Positions 1 through 8,691 of a stretch of DNA of 64,000 nt are shown here, in pieces (position 1 is the stretch's first letter; each line of letters opens with the position of its first letter). The DNA is from DATLGB01 sp963740765 (GTDB taxonomy: Bacteria > Actinomycetota > Thermoleophilia > Solirubrobacterales > Solirubrobacteraceae), in the NCBI GenBank assembly GCA_963740765.1, contig CAVUFN010000016.1:248001-312000 (forward strand). The letters run 5' to 3'. The translations under genes and the position numbers were made by a program. The notes below the pieces were generated by a model. That model was not told where the DNA came from. It searched no databases and was given only the letters and a program-made list of their open reading frames with translations.

Positions 1-257
1 GGCCCTGCTCACCCCGCCAAGCCGCTTCCCGGCCGCGCCGCCCTGGCCGCTGTCGTGATGCAGGGCAGCCGGGAGTCCGCCCACCGTGCCCGCCGAACGT
101 AAGGCCGGGTGCCGCGCAGCGCTTGTTCTCCTGTGGCACGACCTCTCCTCCGACCCGTTCCCGGTGTTCGTGAGGCTGCGGGTCGCCGCCGCCGGCGGAG
201 GGCCGCCGCAGGTGCGGGCGGTGTTGGAGGAGATGGTTTCGGACAGGTAGGGAGTTG
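1..257. other. leading intergenic stretch, possible very small ORF
   Basis: There is no recognisable gene before the response regulator. A 54-codon plus-strand frame (GTG at 86, stop at 248-250) ends just before it, but it resembles no family I know and has no clear ribosome binding site. It could also be the edge of a broken gene. A Shine-Dalgarno-like AGGGAG lies at 249-254 and belongs to the next gene. Confidence 0.3.
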
Positions 258-614
258 ATGGGTCCCACCCTGCTGATCGTCGACGACCATCCCGCCTTCC
301 GGCGCGCGGTCCGCCGCACCCTGAGCGCCGGCGGGTTCGACGTGATCGGAGAGGCCGACGGCGTGCAGACGGCGCTGGCCGCGGTGGGCCGGCTGAAGCC
401 CGGGATCGTGCTCGTCGACGTCCACCTGGGCGACGGCAACGGCTTCGAGATCGCGGAAACCCTCCGGGGTCAGGATGATCCCCCGGTGATCGTGATGACT
501 TCGGACGGGGAACGCGAGGACCTGGAGGAGCCGGCGCTGCGCTCCGGCGCGCTCGCGTTCATCGAGAAGGCCGCCTTGACGGCACGCGCGCTCAGCGCCG
601 TCCTGGCGCACTAG
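258..614 (+). CDS. stand-alone response regulator receiver domain
   Basis: A single CheY-like receiver domain of 118 residues with no output domain. The acidic pair is near the N terminus (DDHP), the phospho-acceptor is Asp54 (LVDVHL), the switch Thr/Ser is in VMTSDG (Thr81), and the conserved Lys104 is in FIEK. I chose ATG 258 over the in-frame TTG at 255 because AGGGAG lies just upstream. The stop codon directly abuts the ATG of the following LuxR-type regulator, so the two are probably cotranscribed. A receiver-only protein next to a full regulator and a kinase suggests a phosphorelay shuttle or phosphate sink; this is inferred from context only. Confidence 0.9.
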   Translation: MGPTLLIVDDHPAFRRAVRRTLSAGGFDVIGEADGVQTALAAVGRLKPGIVLVDVHLGDGNGFEIAETLRGQDDPPVIVMTSDGEREDLEEPALRSGALAFIEKAALTARALSAVLAH

Positions 615-1262
615 ATGGACGCGCTCATCGCCGACGACTCCGTGCTCGTGCGCGAGGGGATCGCCCGCATGCTCGAACGCGCGGGCATCGACGTGGTCGC
701 CCAGGCCGGCGACTACGACGACCTGCTGCGCAAGGCTCGCGCCCACCGGCCGACCGTCGCCGTCATCGACATCCGGATGCCGCCCGACCACACCGACGAG
801 GGCATCCGGGCCGCGCGCGAGATCCGCGCCGAGCTCCCCGGCACCGCCGTGCTCGTCCTCTCCCAGCACCTCGAAGCGGCCTACGCGCTCGAACTGCTCG
901 GCGGCGGCTCGGACGGGCTCGGCTACCTGCTCAAGGATCGCGTCACCGAGGGCGCGCAGTTCGTCGACGCCGTCCGGCGCGTCGCCGACGGCGGCTCGGC
1001 GCTCGACCCGCAGGTGGTCCAGGAGCTGCTGGGCCGCCGGCGTGAGGACGACCCGCTCGAGCAGCTCACCCCGCGCGAGCGCGAGGTGCTGGGCCTGATG
1101 GCCGAGGGCCTGACCAACGCCGGGATCGCCGCGCGGCTGGTCGTCACCGAGAAGGCCGTCGAGCGCCACGTGACCGCCATCTTCGGCAAGCTGCTGCTCG
1201 ACGCGACGCGGGCGGACCACCGCCGCGTCCTGGCCGTTCTGAAGTTCTTAGAGCGGGATTGA
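615..1262 (+). CDS. NarL/FixJ-family LuxR-type response regulator
   Basis: A 215-residue two-domain response regulator. Residues 1-120 form the receiver: acidic pair at Asp7/Asp8, phospho-acceptor Asp52 in VIDIRMP, conserved Lys in LLKDR. Residues about 150-200 form a LuxR/GerE helix-turn-helix, with LTPREREVL and the recognition region TEKAVERHV. The start directly follows the stop of the stand-alone receiver. Its 3' end overlaps by 15 bp the 3' end of a convergent histidine kinase of the matching NarX/DesK type, which is the likely partner. The DNA target is unknown. Confidence 0.93.
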   Translation: MDALIADDSVLVREGIARMLERAGIDVVAQAGDYDDLLRKARAHRPTVAVIDIRMPPDHTDEGIRAAREIRAELPGTAVLVLSQHLEAAYALELLGGGSDGLGYLLKDRVTEGAQFVDAVRRVADGGSALDPQVVQELLGRRREDDPLEQLTPREREVLGLMAEGLTNAGIAARLVVTEKAVERHVTAIFGKLLLDATRADHRRVLAVLKFLERD

Positions 1263-2777
1263 CGCGCGGATCCGGGTGCCCGACCCGATCGGGCTGTCGA
1301 CCTCGAGGGTGCCGTGGAGCACGTCGAGCCGGTCGGCCAGCCCGCGCAGTCCCGTGCCGGTGTCGAGCGCGGCGCCCCCGCCGCCGTCGTCGACCACCTC
1401 GACCGTGAGCACCCCGGTCGTGCGCACCACGTTGACCGTCGCGCGCGCGGCCTCCGCGTAGCGGGCGATGTTGGTGAGGGACTCGGCCACGACGTAGTAG
1501 GCGGCCGCCTCGACCGCCGCCGTGGGTCGCTCGCCGACGTCGACCGCCAGCTCGACCGGGAGCGGCGCCCGGCGCACCAGGCCCATGAGCGCGACCTCGA
1601 GCCCCCGCTCGGTCAGCACGGACGGGTGCAGCCCGCGGGCCAGCTCGCGCAGTTCCTTCGTGGCCCGGTCGAGCTCGACCGCCGCATCCGCCAGGGTGTC
1701 GGCCGCGCCGGTGTCGCCGGCCTGCACCTGCTCGGCCGCGAAGCGCAGGTCCATCGCCACGGCGAGCAACCGCTGCTGCGCGCCGTCGTGGAGGTCGCGC
1801 TCGACGCGGCGCCGCTCGGCGTCGGCGGCGGAGACCACGCGAGCGCGGGACGCGCGCAGCTCGTCGACCAGCGCCACGCGCTCGGTGATGTCGCGGATGG
1901 AGCCGGCGAAGGCGTCCCGCCCCTTCTCGGGCAGCCGCGTGATCGACAGCTCGGCGGGGAACTCGCTGCCGTCGGCGCGCAGGCCGTGCACGTCGATGCG
2001 CCGGCCGCGCAACGAGCCCGAGCCCGTGGCGGCCGCCAGCGCGAGTCCCCGGCGGCACATCTCGCGCTGGGCCACCGGGACGATGACCTCGACCATCTCG
2101 TGGTCCATGACCAGCGTGGCGTCGACGCCGAACATCTCCTCGGCGGCGCGGTTGAAGCCGGTGATGCAGCCCTTGCCGTCGACGGTGATGATGGCGTCCA
2201 GCGCGCCCTCCAGGATCCCGCGCATGCGCGCCTCGTTGGCCCGCAGCGCGCGGTCCGAGCGGGCCCGGGCGACGACCTGGCCGACCTGGCGGCCGATGCC
2301 CGTCAGGGTGTCGAACAGATCCTGGTCGGGCTCCGCGCGGTTGTCGTAGAAGGCCTCGACCACCCCGATCGAGCCGTCGCGGGAGATCAACGGGAAGGCG
2401 AGCGAGCTGACGAAGCCCGCCGCGAGCGCCACCCGCGCACGGTCGCTGTCGACACTGCCGAGGTCGGCGATGCCGTCCGCGCGCTCGTTGACGAAGACGC
2501 GTCCCGCCAGCCCCTCCCCCACCGGGCAGCGCAGCGGGCGCATCGCGGCGGCGAACCCGTCCCGCTCGCCGTTGATGTCCTGCCACACCATCCCCGGCCA
2601 GAGCTTCCCCGAGCGGCCCTGCACCCAGAAGACGCCCGCCGACCAGCCCAACATCCCGCCCACGACCGGCATCAGGTCGGTGAAGGCCTCGCGGCCGCGG
2701 TTGACGTCGGTCAGCACGCGCGCCACCGCGTGCTCGAGCCGCAGGAGCCGCAGGGGCTGGGGTTCGGCCGCCGACAT
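1248..2777 (-). CDS. GAF-PAS sensor histidine kinase (HisKA_3 type)
   Basis: A 509-residue sensor kinase without a predicted membrane anchor. A GAF domain covers about residues 15-170 and a PAS domain about 183-300 (it ends in the PAC-like SIRDITER). The dimerisation/phosphoacceptor domain is about 315-385, with His330 in RDLHDGAQQRL, the signature of the NarX/DesK (HPK7) class. A HATPase_c domain completes the C terminus, with G-rich boxes DDGGGG and GTGLRGLADR. Kinases of this class pair with NarL/FixJ regulators, and one lies tail-to-tail here. The ligand of the GAF/PAS sensors cannot be read from sequence. The two transcripts overlap at their 3' ends and could interfere. Confidence 0.92.
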   Translation of the reverse strand: MSAAEPQPLRLLRLEHAVARVLTDVNRGREAFTDLMPVVGGMLGWSAGVFWVQGRSGKLWPGMVWQDINGERDGFAAAMRPLRCPVGEGLAGRVFVNERADGIADLGSVDSDRARVALAAGFVSSLAFPLISRDGSIGVVEAFYDNRAEPDQDLFDTLTGIGRQVGQVVARARSDRALRANEARMRGILEGALDAIITVDGKGCITGFNRAAEEMFGVDATLVMDHEMVEVIVPVAQREMCRRGLALAAATGSGSLRGRRIDVHGLRADGSEFPAELSITRLPEKGRDAFAGSIRDITERVALVDELRASRARVVSAADAERRRVERDLHDGAQQRLLAVAMDLRFAAEQVQAGDTGAADTLADAAVELDRATKELRELARGLHPSVLTERGLEVALMGLVRRAPLPVELAVDVGERPTAAVEAAAYYVVAESLTNIARYAEAARATVNVVRTTGVLTVEVVDDGGGGAALDTGTGLRGLADRLDVLHGTLEVDSPIGSGTRIRASIPL

Positions 2778-2851
2778 CCGGCGCCGAGCCTAAGGGGTGG
2801 CGAGGCCCGTCGCCAGCGCCCCCAGAGGCCGAGCCGGGGGCCTCCCGATGG

Positions 2852-4432
2852 TTACCGCTGGGCCAGCTCGCGCTTCAAGATCTTGCCCGTCGGGTTGCGC
2901 GGGAGCTCGTCGACGAACGTGACGTCACGCGGGACCTTGTAGCGGGCGAGGTGCTCGCGGACGAAGCCCTTGACCTCGTCCTCGTCGATGTCCGCGCCCG
3001 GCGCGCGCACGACGTACGCCGCCAGCCGCTGGCCCCACTCCCCGTCGGCCACGCCGATCAGCGCGGCCTCGTCGATGCCGGGGTGCTCGGCGAGCAGCTC
3101 CTCGACCTCGCGCGGGAAGACGTTCTCGGCGCCGGAGACGATCATCTCGTCGTCGCGGCCGTCGACGTGCAGCAGCCCGTGGCGGTCGAAGTGGCCGACG
3201 TCGCCGGAGGACATCAGGCCGTCGATGACTTCCTTGGTGCCGCCGCCCGTGTAGCCCTCGAACGCGAAGCCGTTGTTGACGAAGATGCGGCCCGTCTCCC
3301 CGATCGGGAGCTCGCGACCGTTCTCGTCGAGGATCTTGACGGTCGTGCCCGGCGGCGGCGAGCCGACGCTGCCCGGCTCGATGGCCAGCTCCTCGGGGGT
3401 GGCGATCGTCGCGTAGGCGACCTCGGTCGAGCCGTAGAGGTTGTAGACGACCGGCCCGAACGCCTTCGTGAGGTCGCGGCACAGCTCCGCGCCGAGCTGA
3501 GACCCGCCGCAGAAGAGGATCTTCAGGCGCGAGAAGTCGCGCGCCCCGAGGTCGTCCAGCGCGAGCACGCGGCGCATCATCACCGGGACGACGACCGCGG
3601 CGTCCGACCGCGCGATGTCGTCGGCGAACGTCTCCGCCTTGAACTTGCGCCGCAGCCGCATGGTCGAGCCCATAGCGACACACAGCGCCATGGACGCGAA
3701 CCCGAGCGCATGGAAGATCGGCGCCCCGATGGCGACGGTCTGGCGGGTGTGGAAGGGGACCTTGTGCAGCAGCGCGCCGACCTGGATCAGCGACTTGGGC
3801 TCGGCGCGGGTGGCGCCCTTCGGCGTTCCGGTCGTGCCGCTGGTCAGGATGATCACGCGCGTGTGCTCGGCGGGCCTGGGCAGCGGCGCCGGCTCGCCGC
3901 CGGTGGTGGCGAGGCGCTCGAGCTCGTGCTCGTCGATCACGGGCGCGCCGAGGTCGTCGCCGACCATCCCGAGGTACTCCTCGTCGCAGATCAGGACCTT
4001 GGTGCCCTCGCGGCCGCACACCTCGCGGATCTGCGGGCCGGCGAAGTCCGTGTTGAGGAGGATCAGCCGCGCGCCGAGCTTGGCGGCCCCGAAGGTCGCG
4101 TCGAAGAAGCCGCGATGGTTGCGGGCGAGCAGTGCGACGCCGTCCCCGGCACCGATGCCGCGGGCGCGGAGCGCGTGGGCGACACGGCTCGAGCGGCGGT
4201 CGAGCTCGCGCCAGCTGACGGCGCCCTGGTCGTCGATGATGCCGTCGCGGTCGCCGTGACGGATGGCGGCGGCGGTGAGCAGGCCGCCCATCGCGCCGTA
4301 CCGGACGATGGCGCGGCCGACGCCGGCGGTCCGGTGCGGGAGGTCGGGAGCGAGGATGCCGGAGCGGCCGAGGACCACCGCCGCACGGGCCTCGAGCGCG
4401 ACACGACGGGCGATGGCGCTGGGACTGGGCAC
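2852..4432 (-). CDS. acyl-CoA synthetase (AMP-binding, ANL superfamily)
   Basis: A 526-residue adenylate-forming enzyme that activates a carboxylic acid, probably a fatty acid, with ATP and CoA. Visible motifs are the P-loop TSGTTGTPKG (residues 197-206), the A5 motif YGSTEVAYAT, the hinge region with GDVGHFD and GRDDEMIVSGAENV, and the C-terminal catalytic lysine in NPTGKILKREL. The frame stays open to 4753, but that stretch lies inside the upstream FUSC-like gene. I therefore take the GTG at 4432 (VPSPSAIARR), which gives the usual family length. Substrate chain length is not predictable. It sits 28 bp downstream of the FUSC gene and may be cotranscribed with it. Confidence 0.9.
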   Translation of the reverse strand: MPSPSAIARRVALEARAAVVLGRSGILAPDLPHRTAGVGRAIVRYGAMGGLLTAAAIRHGDRDGIIDDQGAVSWRELDRRSSRVAHALRARGIGAGDGVALLARNHRGFFDATFGAAKLGARLILLNTDFAGPQIREVCGREGTKVLICDEEYLGMVGDDLGAPVIDEHELERLATTGGEPAPLPRPAEHTRVIILTSGTTGTPKGATRAEPKSLIQVGALLHKVPFHTRQTVAIGAPIFHALGFASMALCVAMGSTMRLRRKFKAETFADDIARSDAAVVVPVMMRRVLALDDLGARDFSRLKILFCGGSQLGAELCRDLTKAFGPVVYNLYGSTEVAYATIATPEELAIEPGSVGSPPPGTTVKILDENGRELPIGETGRIFVNNGFAFEGYTGGGTKEVIDGLMSSGDVGHFDRHGLLHVDGRDDEMIVSGAENVFPREVEELLAEHPGIDEAALIGVADGEWGQRLAAYVVRAPGADIDEDEVKGFVREHLARYKVPRDVTFVDELPRNPTGKILKRELAQR

Positions 4433-4460
4433 GGGCGCGATCCTAGCTGGCCGCGCGCGT

Positions 4461-5531
4461 TCAACTACCCGGATACGGGCCCAGCGCGACGCGCATCTCG
4501 GTCGTGTCGAGCCCCGTCCCGCGCAGGAGGTCCCCGGCGGTGGCCCGCACCTGGCCGACGATGACGTTGGCGGCGAGATCCTGCCGGCGGTCCAGCACCG
4601 CCGTCGCGTCGGCGGCGGCCCGCCGGGCGAGGTCGCGCGCGCCCGAGTCGGCCTCCGGATCGTTGAGGTGGTCGCCCAGCGCGCGCACGGCCCGGGCGAG
4701 GAGCAGCACGGCCTCGACGAGATCGTCGTCGCCGGGGACGCCGCGGACGGCAACCGTCTCCGTCACCCGCGCGAGGACGCGGGTGTTGCGGATGGCGTCG
4801 TCCACCTGCCTGACGGCATCGGCGTAGACGCCCAGGTGCGGGAGCTCGCGGCGCCGTGGCGGGGTGAGGCGCAGCGCCTCGCGCGCGGCCATGACGGCGT
4901 CCTCGTAGTCGGCCACCTCGGCGTTGCGCGCGCCCTCCAGCGCGTCGCGCGCGTGATCGGGGTCGCCGTCGCGCAGCGCCGCAGCGATCTCCTCCAGCAC
5001 CTCGGCGAGGGTGTCCAGCGCGCGCTCGGCCTCGCGGCCCACCGTCTTCAGCGGGTCGCGCGCGAACAGCAGCGGCCCGACGACGACCGCCACCGCGCCC
5101 CCGATCAGCGCCGAGAAGAAGCGCGTGAACGAGGACGTGTGGCCGGGCGTCCCGAGTGTCGCCAACAGGACCCCGCTGACCGCGGCCTGGTTGACGAGGA
5201 TCTGGCCGGCGCCGAACAGCAGCGCGGCGGCCATGGCCAGGGCGACGATCGCGACCACCGTGACGGCCCCGCGACCCGTCAGGCTGATGAGCAGGTCGGC
5301 CACGAGAATGCCGACCGCCACTCCGAACGCGAGCTCGCCGGCGCGGCGGACGTGCTGGCCCGTCGTGACGCCGAGCGTGACCACGGCGGCGACCGGCGCG
5401 AAGAACGGGCGCGGCTGGATCAGCGTCGCCAGTTGGTACGCGACGCCGGCGGCGATCGCCGTCTGGGCGATCGGGCCGACGCGGCTACGGACGCGAGCCG
5501 CACCGCGGCGAGGTCGCGTCCCGAGGGTCAC
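4461..5531 (-). CDS. FUSC / aromatic acid exporter family membrane protein
   Basis: A 356-residue protein. The N-terminal half (about residues 20-165) holds five to six hydrophobic helices, including a PRPFFAPVAAVVTLG segment typical of FUSC-like proteins and aromatic acid efflux pumps. The C-terminal half is a soluble alpha-helical region rich in Arg, Glu and Ala. These proteins are thought to export aromatic or other organic acids, but this family is poorly characterised. Its ATG overlaps by 4 bp the stop of the small secreted protein gene upstream, so they form one transcription unit. Confidence 0.75.
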   Translation of the reverse strand: MTLGTRPRRGAARVRSRVGPIAQTAIAAGVAYQLATLIQPRPFFAPVAAVVTLGVTTGQHVRRAGELAFGVAVGILVADLLISLTGRGAVTVVAIVALAMAAALLFGAGQILVNQAAVSGVLLATLGTPGHTSSFTRFFSALIGGAVAVVVGPLLFARDPLKTVGREAERALDTLAEVLEEIAAALRDGDPDHARDALEGARNAEVADYEDAVMAAREALRLTPPRRRELPHLGVYADAVRQVDDAIRNTRVLARVTETVAVRGVPGDDDLVEAVLLLARAVRALGDHLNDPEADSGARDLARRAAADATAVLDRRQDLAANVIVGQVRATAGDLLRGTGLDTTEMRVALGPYPGS

Positions 5532-5938
5532 CTCACCTTGAACTTCACGACGGGACCCTCCTGCTGGCAGTCGTCGCCGTCCTCACCGCACGCGATCCGG
5601 TGGGCCTGCCAGTAGTACGTGCCCGGGGTGTTGAGCCAGAACTTGGGGAAGTCGTAGAACTTCGCCCTGGTCGTGAAGGTCTTGCCCTTCTTCTTGGCCC
5701 GCTGGATCATCGCGTCCTTGCCGATCAGCCCGTCCTTGTCGCGCTTCTTGGACTTCGAGACGTAGACGAAGACCTGGCCGGGGCCGCGGGACTTGCCCTT
5801 GAAGGTCGGGCGCGAGCCCACCTCGACCGTCGCGCCCTTCTTGGGGGTCGACGGGGTGATGCCGTGCTTGGTCGCCGCGAGGGCGACCGACGAGCACAAC
5901 GCAGTCAGTGCGATGACAAGGGCAAGCAGGCGACGCAT
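5528..5938 (-). CDS. small secreted protein of unknown function
   Basis: A 136-residue protein with a clear Sec signal peptide (MRRLLALVIALTALCSSVALA, cleavage after about residue 21). The mature part is rich in Lys and aromatic residues, with two C-terminal cysteines in a CGEDGDDC context that may form a disulphide. I do not recognise the fold; the short beta-strand pattern (TFKG, VFVYVSK, YYWQAHRI) resembles an Ig-like or fibronectin-like sandwich. It overlaps the FUSC gene by 4 bp. It is divergent from the dehydrogenase gene with only 28 bp between the start codons. Confidence 0.7.
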   Translation of the reverse strand: MRRLLALVIALTALCSSVALAATKHGITPSTPKKGATVEVGSRPTFKGKSRGPGQVFVYVSKSKKRDKDGLIGKDAMIQRAKKKGKTFTTRAKFYDFPKFWLNTPGTYYWQAHRIACGEDGDDCQQEGPVVKFKVR

Positions 5939-5966
5939 GCCTCGAATCTATTTCATGGTGGGCCGA

Positions 5967-6866
5967 ATGGGACGCATCTTCGTGACCCGGCGTCTGTACG
6001 GGGACGCCCTCGACGCGCTCGACGACGTCGACGTCTGGGACGGCGACAGGCCACCGGCGCCCGAGACGCTGCGCGCCCGCGCCGCCGGCTCCGAGGGACT
6101 GCTGTGCCTGCTCACCGACCGCGTCGACGCGGCGCTGCTCGACGCGTGCCCGCAGCTGAAGGTCATCGCCAACTACGCGGTCGGAACCGACAACGTCGAC
6201 CTCGCGGCATGCGCCGAGCGCGGCATCTCCGTCGGGCGCACGCCGGACGTCCTGACCGATGCCACCGCCGACCTCACCGTGGCGCTGCTGCTGGCCGTGG
6301 CGCGGAAGCTGCCCCAGGCGGCGACCGCCGTCCGCGAGGGCGCGTGGCACACGTGGGAGCCGCGCGGATGGCTCGGCAGCGGGCTGCGCGACAAGCGGCT
6401 GCTCATCGTCGGGCCGGGGCGCATCGGCCGCGCGGTCGGTGCCCGCGCCGAGGGCTTCGGCATGGAGGTCGGCTACGCCGGCCGCGACGACGATCTCGAT
6501 GCCGCGGTCGCGCAGGCCGACGTCGTCTCGCTGCACGCGCCGCTCACCGACGCGACCCGCGGCCTCGTCGATCCGCGAGCGATGAAACGTGGCGCGATCC
6601 TGGTCAACACGGCGCGCGGCCCGCTCGTCGATCCCGCCGCGCTGCGCGACGCGCTGCAGTCGGGCCACCTCGCCGGCGCGGGCCTCGACGTCACCGATCC
6701 CGAGCCGCTCCCGGCCGACGACCCGCTGCTCGGCGCGCCCAACCTGCTCGTCCTCCCCCACGTCGGCTCCGCCACGCGCGAGGCCCGGGCAGCGATGACG
6801 CGCATGTGCGCGGAGAACCTGCAGGCCGGCCTGGCGGGCCAGCCGCTGCCCTACCCCGCCGAGTAG
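5967..6866 (+). CDS. D-isomer-specific 2-hydroxyacid dehydrogenase
   Basis: A 299-residue NAD(P)-dependent dehydrogenase of the glyoxylate/hydroxypyruvate reductase type. The Rossmann motif is IVGPGRIGRAVG (GPGRIG at 149-154). The catalytic triad is visible: Arg217 in NTARG, Glu246 in DPEPLP, His265 in LPHVGSAT. The frame is open upstream to 5793, but that part lies inside the divergent signal-peptide gene. ATG 5967 (MGRIFVTRR) aligns with the normal family start and has GGTGGG upstream. The exact oxo-acid substrate is not determined. Its last 16 bp overlap the convergent cupin gene. Confidence 0.9.
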   Translation: MGRIFVTRRLYGDALDALDDVDVWDGDRPPAPETLRARAAGSEGLLCLLTDRVDAALLDACPQLKVIANYAVGTDNVDLAACAERGISVGRTPDVLTDATADLTVALLLAVARKLPQAATAVREGAWHTWEPRGWLGSGLRDKRLLIVGPGRIGRAVGARAEGFGMEVGYAGRDDDLDAAVAQADVVSLHAPLTDATRGLVDPRAMKRGAILVNTARGPLVDPAALRDALQSGHLAGAGLDVTDPEPLPADDPLLGAPNLLVLPHVGSATREARAAMTRMCAENLQAGLAGQPLPYPAE

Positions 6867-7765
6867 GGGATCGTCACCCCCCGGGCGAGCCGGACCTCGC
6901 CCCGCTCGGGATACACGACAGCGTCGGCGGGGACGAGGTCGCCCATCGTGATCAGCCCCATCCCCTCCGGGCCGACCTCGATGCGGTGCCCGACCCCGCC
7001 GTTGGGACGGCGCAGCCAGAACGACCCGGGCCGGAGCTCGTGGGCGGCGTCTCCGATGCGCGCGATCCCCGAGCCCGACTCGACGTACCACGCCTCCTCG
7101 CGGGTCCAGTGAAAGTGCAGCTCCGTGGTGTGCGTGTCGGGCGGCATCGCGTCGTGGGCGAGCACCAGCTGCGCCTCCTCGCGCGTGGCCACGTAGCGCG
7201 AGGCCCACGCCAACTGGCCGTCGCGCCCTTTGTCGACCGTCAGCTCGTCGAGGTTGCGGATCGTCCGCGGGCGCTCGGACGGCGCGGGCACGTCGAGCGG
7301 GCCGGCCTGCGCGTCGGCCACGAACGGCGGCGGAGAGTCGGCCGGCATCCAGCGCGGGCCGAGCCAGAACTGCTGCGTGCGCGGCAGCCAGGTGATGTTG
7401 GCGCGCGAGCCCTCGGCGACGACGAGCACGGTGAGGCCGTCGGGACCGGCGATCAGCGTGTGCGCGTCCCCGCCCGCCGGGTGCCAGAGGAAGTCGCCCG
7501 TGCGGATCTCGTGCGCGCGCACGTCCTTCGAGCCCGACGTCTGGTAGGACAGCCCGCTGCCCGCGAGCACGTAGAACTGCTCCTCCTGGTCGGCGTGGCT
7601 GTGCACCGGCGTGGACCGCTTGCCGGGGTCGATGGCGATGATCGCGATGCCGAGCCGCCCGGCCCCGGCGGCCGCGCCGAGCCGCCGCCGGGTGGCGGCC
7701 ATCTCGCCGATCTCCCACCGTTCGGCGGGGACGTCGTCGACGTGGAAGGGGATGCCGTCGTGCAT
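6851..7765 (-). CDS. two-domain cupin protein
   Basis: A 304-residue bicupin. The first cupin has the HSH-x(4)-E type metal motif (VHSHADQEEQFYVL). The second has a related motif (LHFHWTREEAWYVESG), so both barrels could bind a metal ion. Bicupins include oxalate decarboxylases, dioxygenases and sugar isomerases; the sequence does not decide among them. The open frame extends to 8263 on this strand, but that overlaps the ppx gene. The ATG at 7765 (MHDGIPFHV) is the first sensible start and leaves 18 bp to the divergent ppx start. Confidence 0.82.
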   Translation of the reverse strand: MHDGIPFHVDDVPAERWEIGEMAATRRRLGAAAGAGRLGIAIIAIDPGKRSTPVHSHADQEEQFYVLAGSGLSYQTSGSKDVRAHEIRTGDFLWHPAGGDAHTLIAGPDGLTVLVVAEGSRANITWLPRTQQFWLGPRWMPADSPPPFVADAQAGPLDVPAPSERPRTIRNLDELTVDKGRDGQLAWASRYVATREEAQLVLAHDAMPPDTHTTELHFHWTREEAWYVESGSGIARIGDAAHELRPGSFWLRRPNGGVGHRIEVGPEGMGLITMGDLVPADAVVYPERGEVRLARGVTIPYSAG

Positions 7766-7783
7766 CCGGGTAGCTTGACGCAG

Positions 7784-8656
7784 ATGGCACGGGTCGCGGT
7801 CGTTGACGTAGGGACGAACTCGACACGACTGCTGGTGGCGGACGTGAAGGACGGGGTGGTGACCGCTCTGGATCGCCGTTCGATCGTCACCCGCCTCGGC
7901 GAGGGCCTGGAGACGCGCGGTGTCCTCGGTGAGGAGCCGATGGCGCGCGTGCTGCGCGCGCTCGACGAGTACGCGGAGGCGATGGAGCAGCACGGCGTCG
8001 ACCTCCGCACCGGTGTCCTCACCTCGGCCGTCCGCGACGCGTCCAACGGCGCGGACTTCACCGCTCGCATCCGCGATGGGTACGGCATCGACGCCACCAC
8101 CATCAGCGGCGACGAAGAGGCCCGCCTGACCTACGCCGGCGCAACCGTCGGCCGCGACGGTCCCGTGCTCGTCGTCGACATCGGCGGCGGCTCCACCGAA
8201 CTCGTCACGCCGGACTGGCACGCCTCCACCCAGGTCGGCGTCGTGCGCCACACCGAGCGCCACGGCGAGGACGTCGACGCCCTCCGCGCCGACGCCGGCG
8301 CGATCATCCGCGACACCATCCCCGAGGACGTGGCGAGTGGGATCGAATCAGTCGTCGCCGTCGCCGGCACCGCCACCATGGCCGCGTCGATGGACCTCGC
8401 GCTCGACCCCTACGACCCCGAGCGCGTCGAGGGCCACACCCTGTCGCTCGCCGCCCTCCGCGACCGCCTCGAGATGCTCCGCGCCCTCGACCCCGAGCAG
8501 CGCCGCGAGGTCAGAGGGCTGCACCCCGACCGTGCGCCCACCATCGTCGCCGGCATCGCGATCCTCATCGAGGTCCTCGAGGCCGCGGGCGCCACCGAAG
8601 CCGAGGTGTCGGACCGGGACATCCTCTACGGGCGGGCACTCGAAACGGCCCGTTAA
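7784..8656 (+). CDS. ppx: Ppx/GppA family exopolyphosphatase
   Basis: A 290-residue enzyme of the sugar kinase/Hsp70/actin fold that removes phosphate from polyphosphate or converts pppGpp to ppGpp. The phosphate-binding loops are present: VVDVGTNSTRLLV at the N terminus and VVDIGGGSTEL in the middle, followed by VAVAGTATMAA. It is the short form common in Actinobacteria, lacking the C-terminal HD-like extension of E. coli Ppx. The ATG at 7784 lies 18 bp from the divergent cupin start. A strong hairpin follows the stop codon. Confidence 0.92.
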   Translation: MARVAVVDVGTNSTRLLVADVKDGVVTALDRRSIVTRLGEGLETRGVLGEEPMARVLRALDEYAEAMEQHGVDLRTGVLTSAVRDASNGADFTARIRDGYGIDATTISGDEEARLTYAGATVGRDGPVLVVDIGGGSTELVTPDWHASTQVGVVRHTERHGEDVDALRADAGAIIRDTIPEDVASGIESVVAVAGTATMAASMDLALDPYDPERVEGHTLSLAALRDRLEMLRALDPEQRREVRGLHPDRAPTIVAGIAILIEVLEAAGATEAEVSDRDILYGRALETAR

Positions 8657-8658
8657 GC

Positions 8659-8691
8659 GGAACCGCCCTCCGGCGGGTGGAAGGCGGTTCC
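8659..8691. terminator. strong hairpin after ppx
   Basis: Perfect 9-bp inverted repeat GGAACCGCC (8659-8667) / GGCGGTTCC (8683-8691) two bases after the ppx stop. There is no T-run, as is usual for GC-rich actinobacterial terminators. It could also be the 3' terminator of a minus-strand RNA from the following non-coding region. Confidence 0.55.

Noticed and set aside
4433..4753. N-terminal extension of the acyl-CoA synthetase
   Set aside because: It overlaps the FUSC-type gene and encodes low-complexity Arg/Ser/Thr-rich sequence; GTG 4432 gives the family length.
5600..8656. 1018-codon plus-strand frame spanning several genes
   Set aside because: Only its last 290 codons (ppx) look like a protein; the rest is a shadow of genes in other frames.
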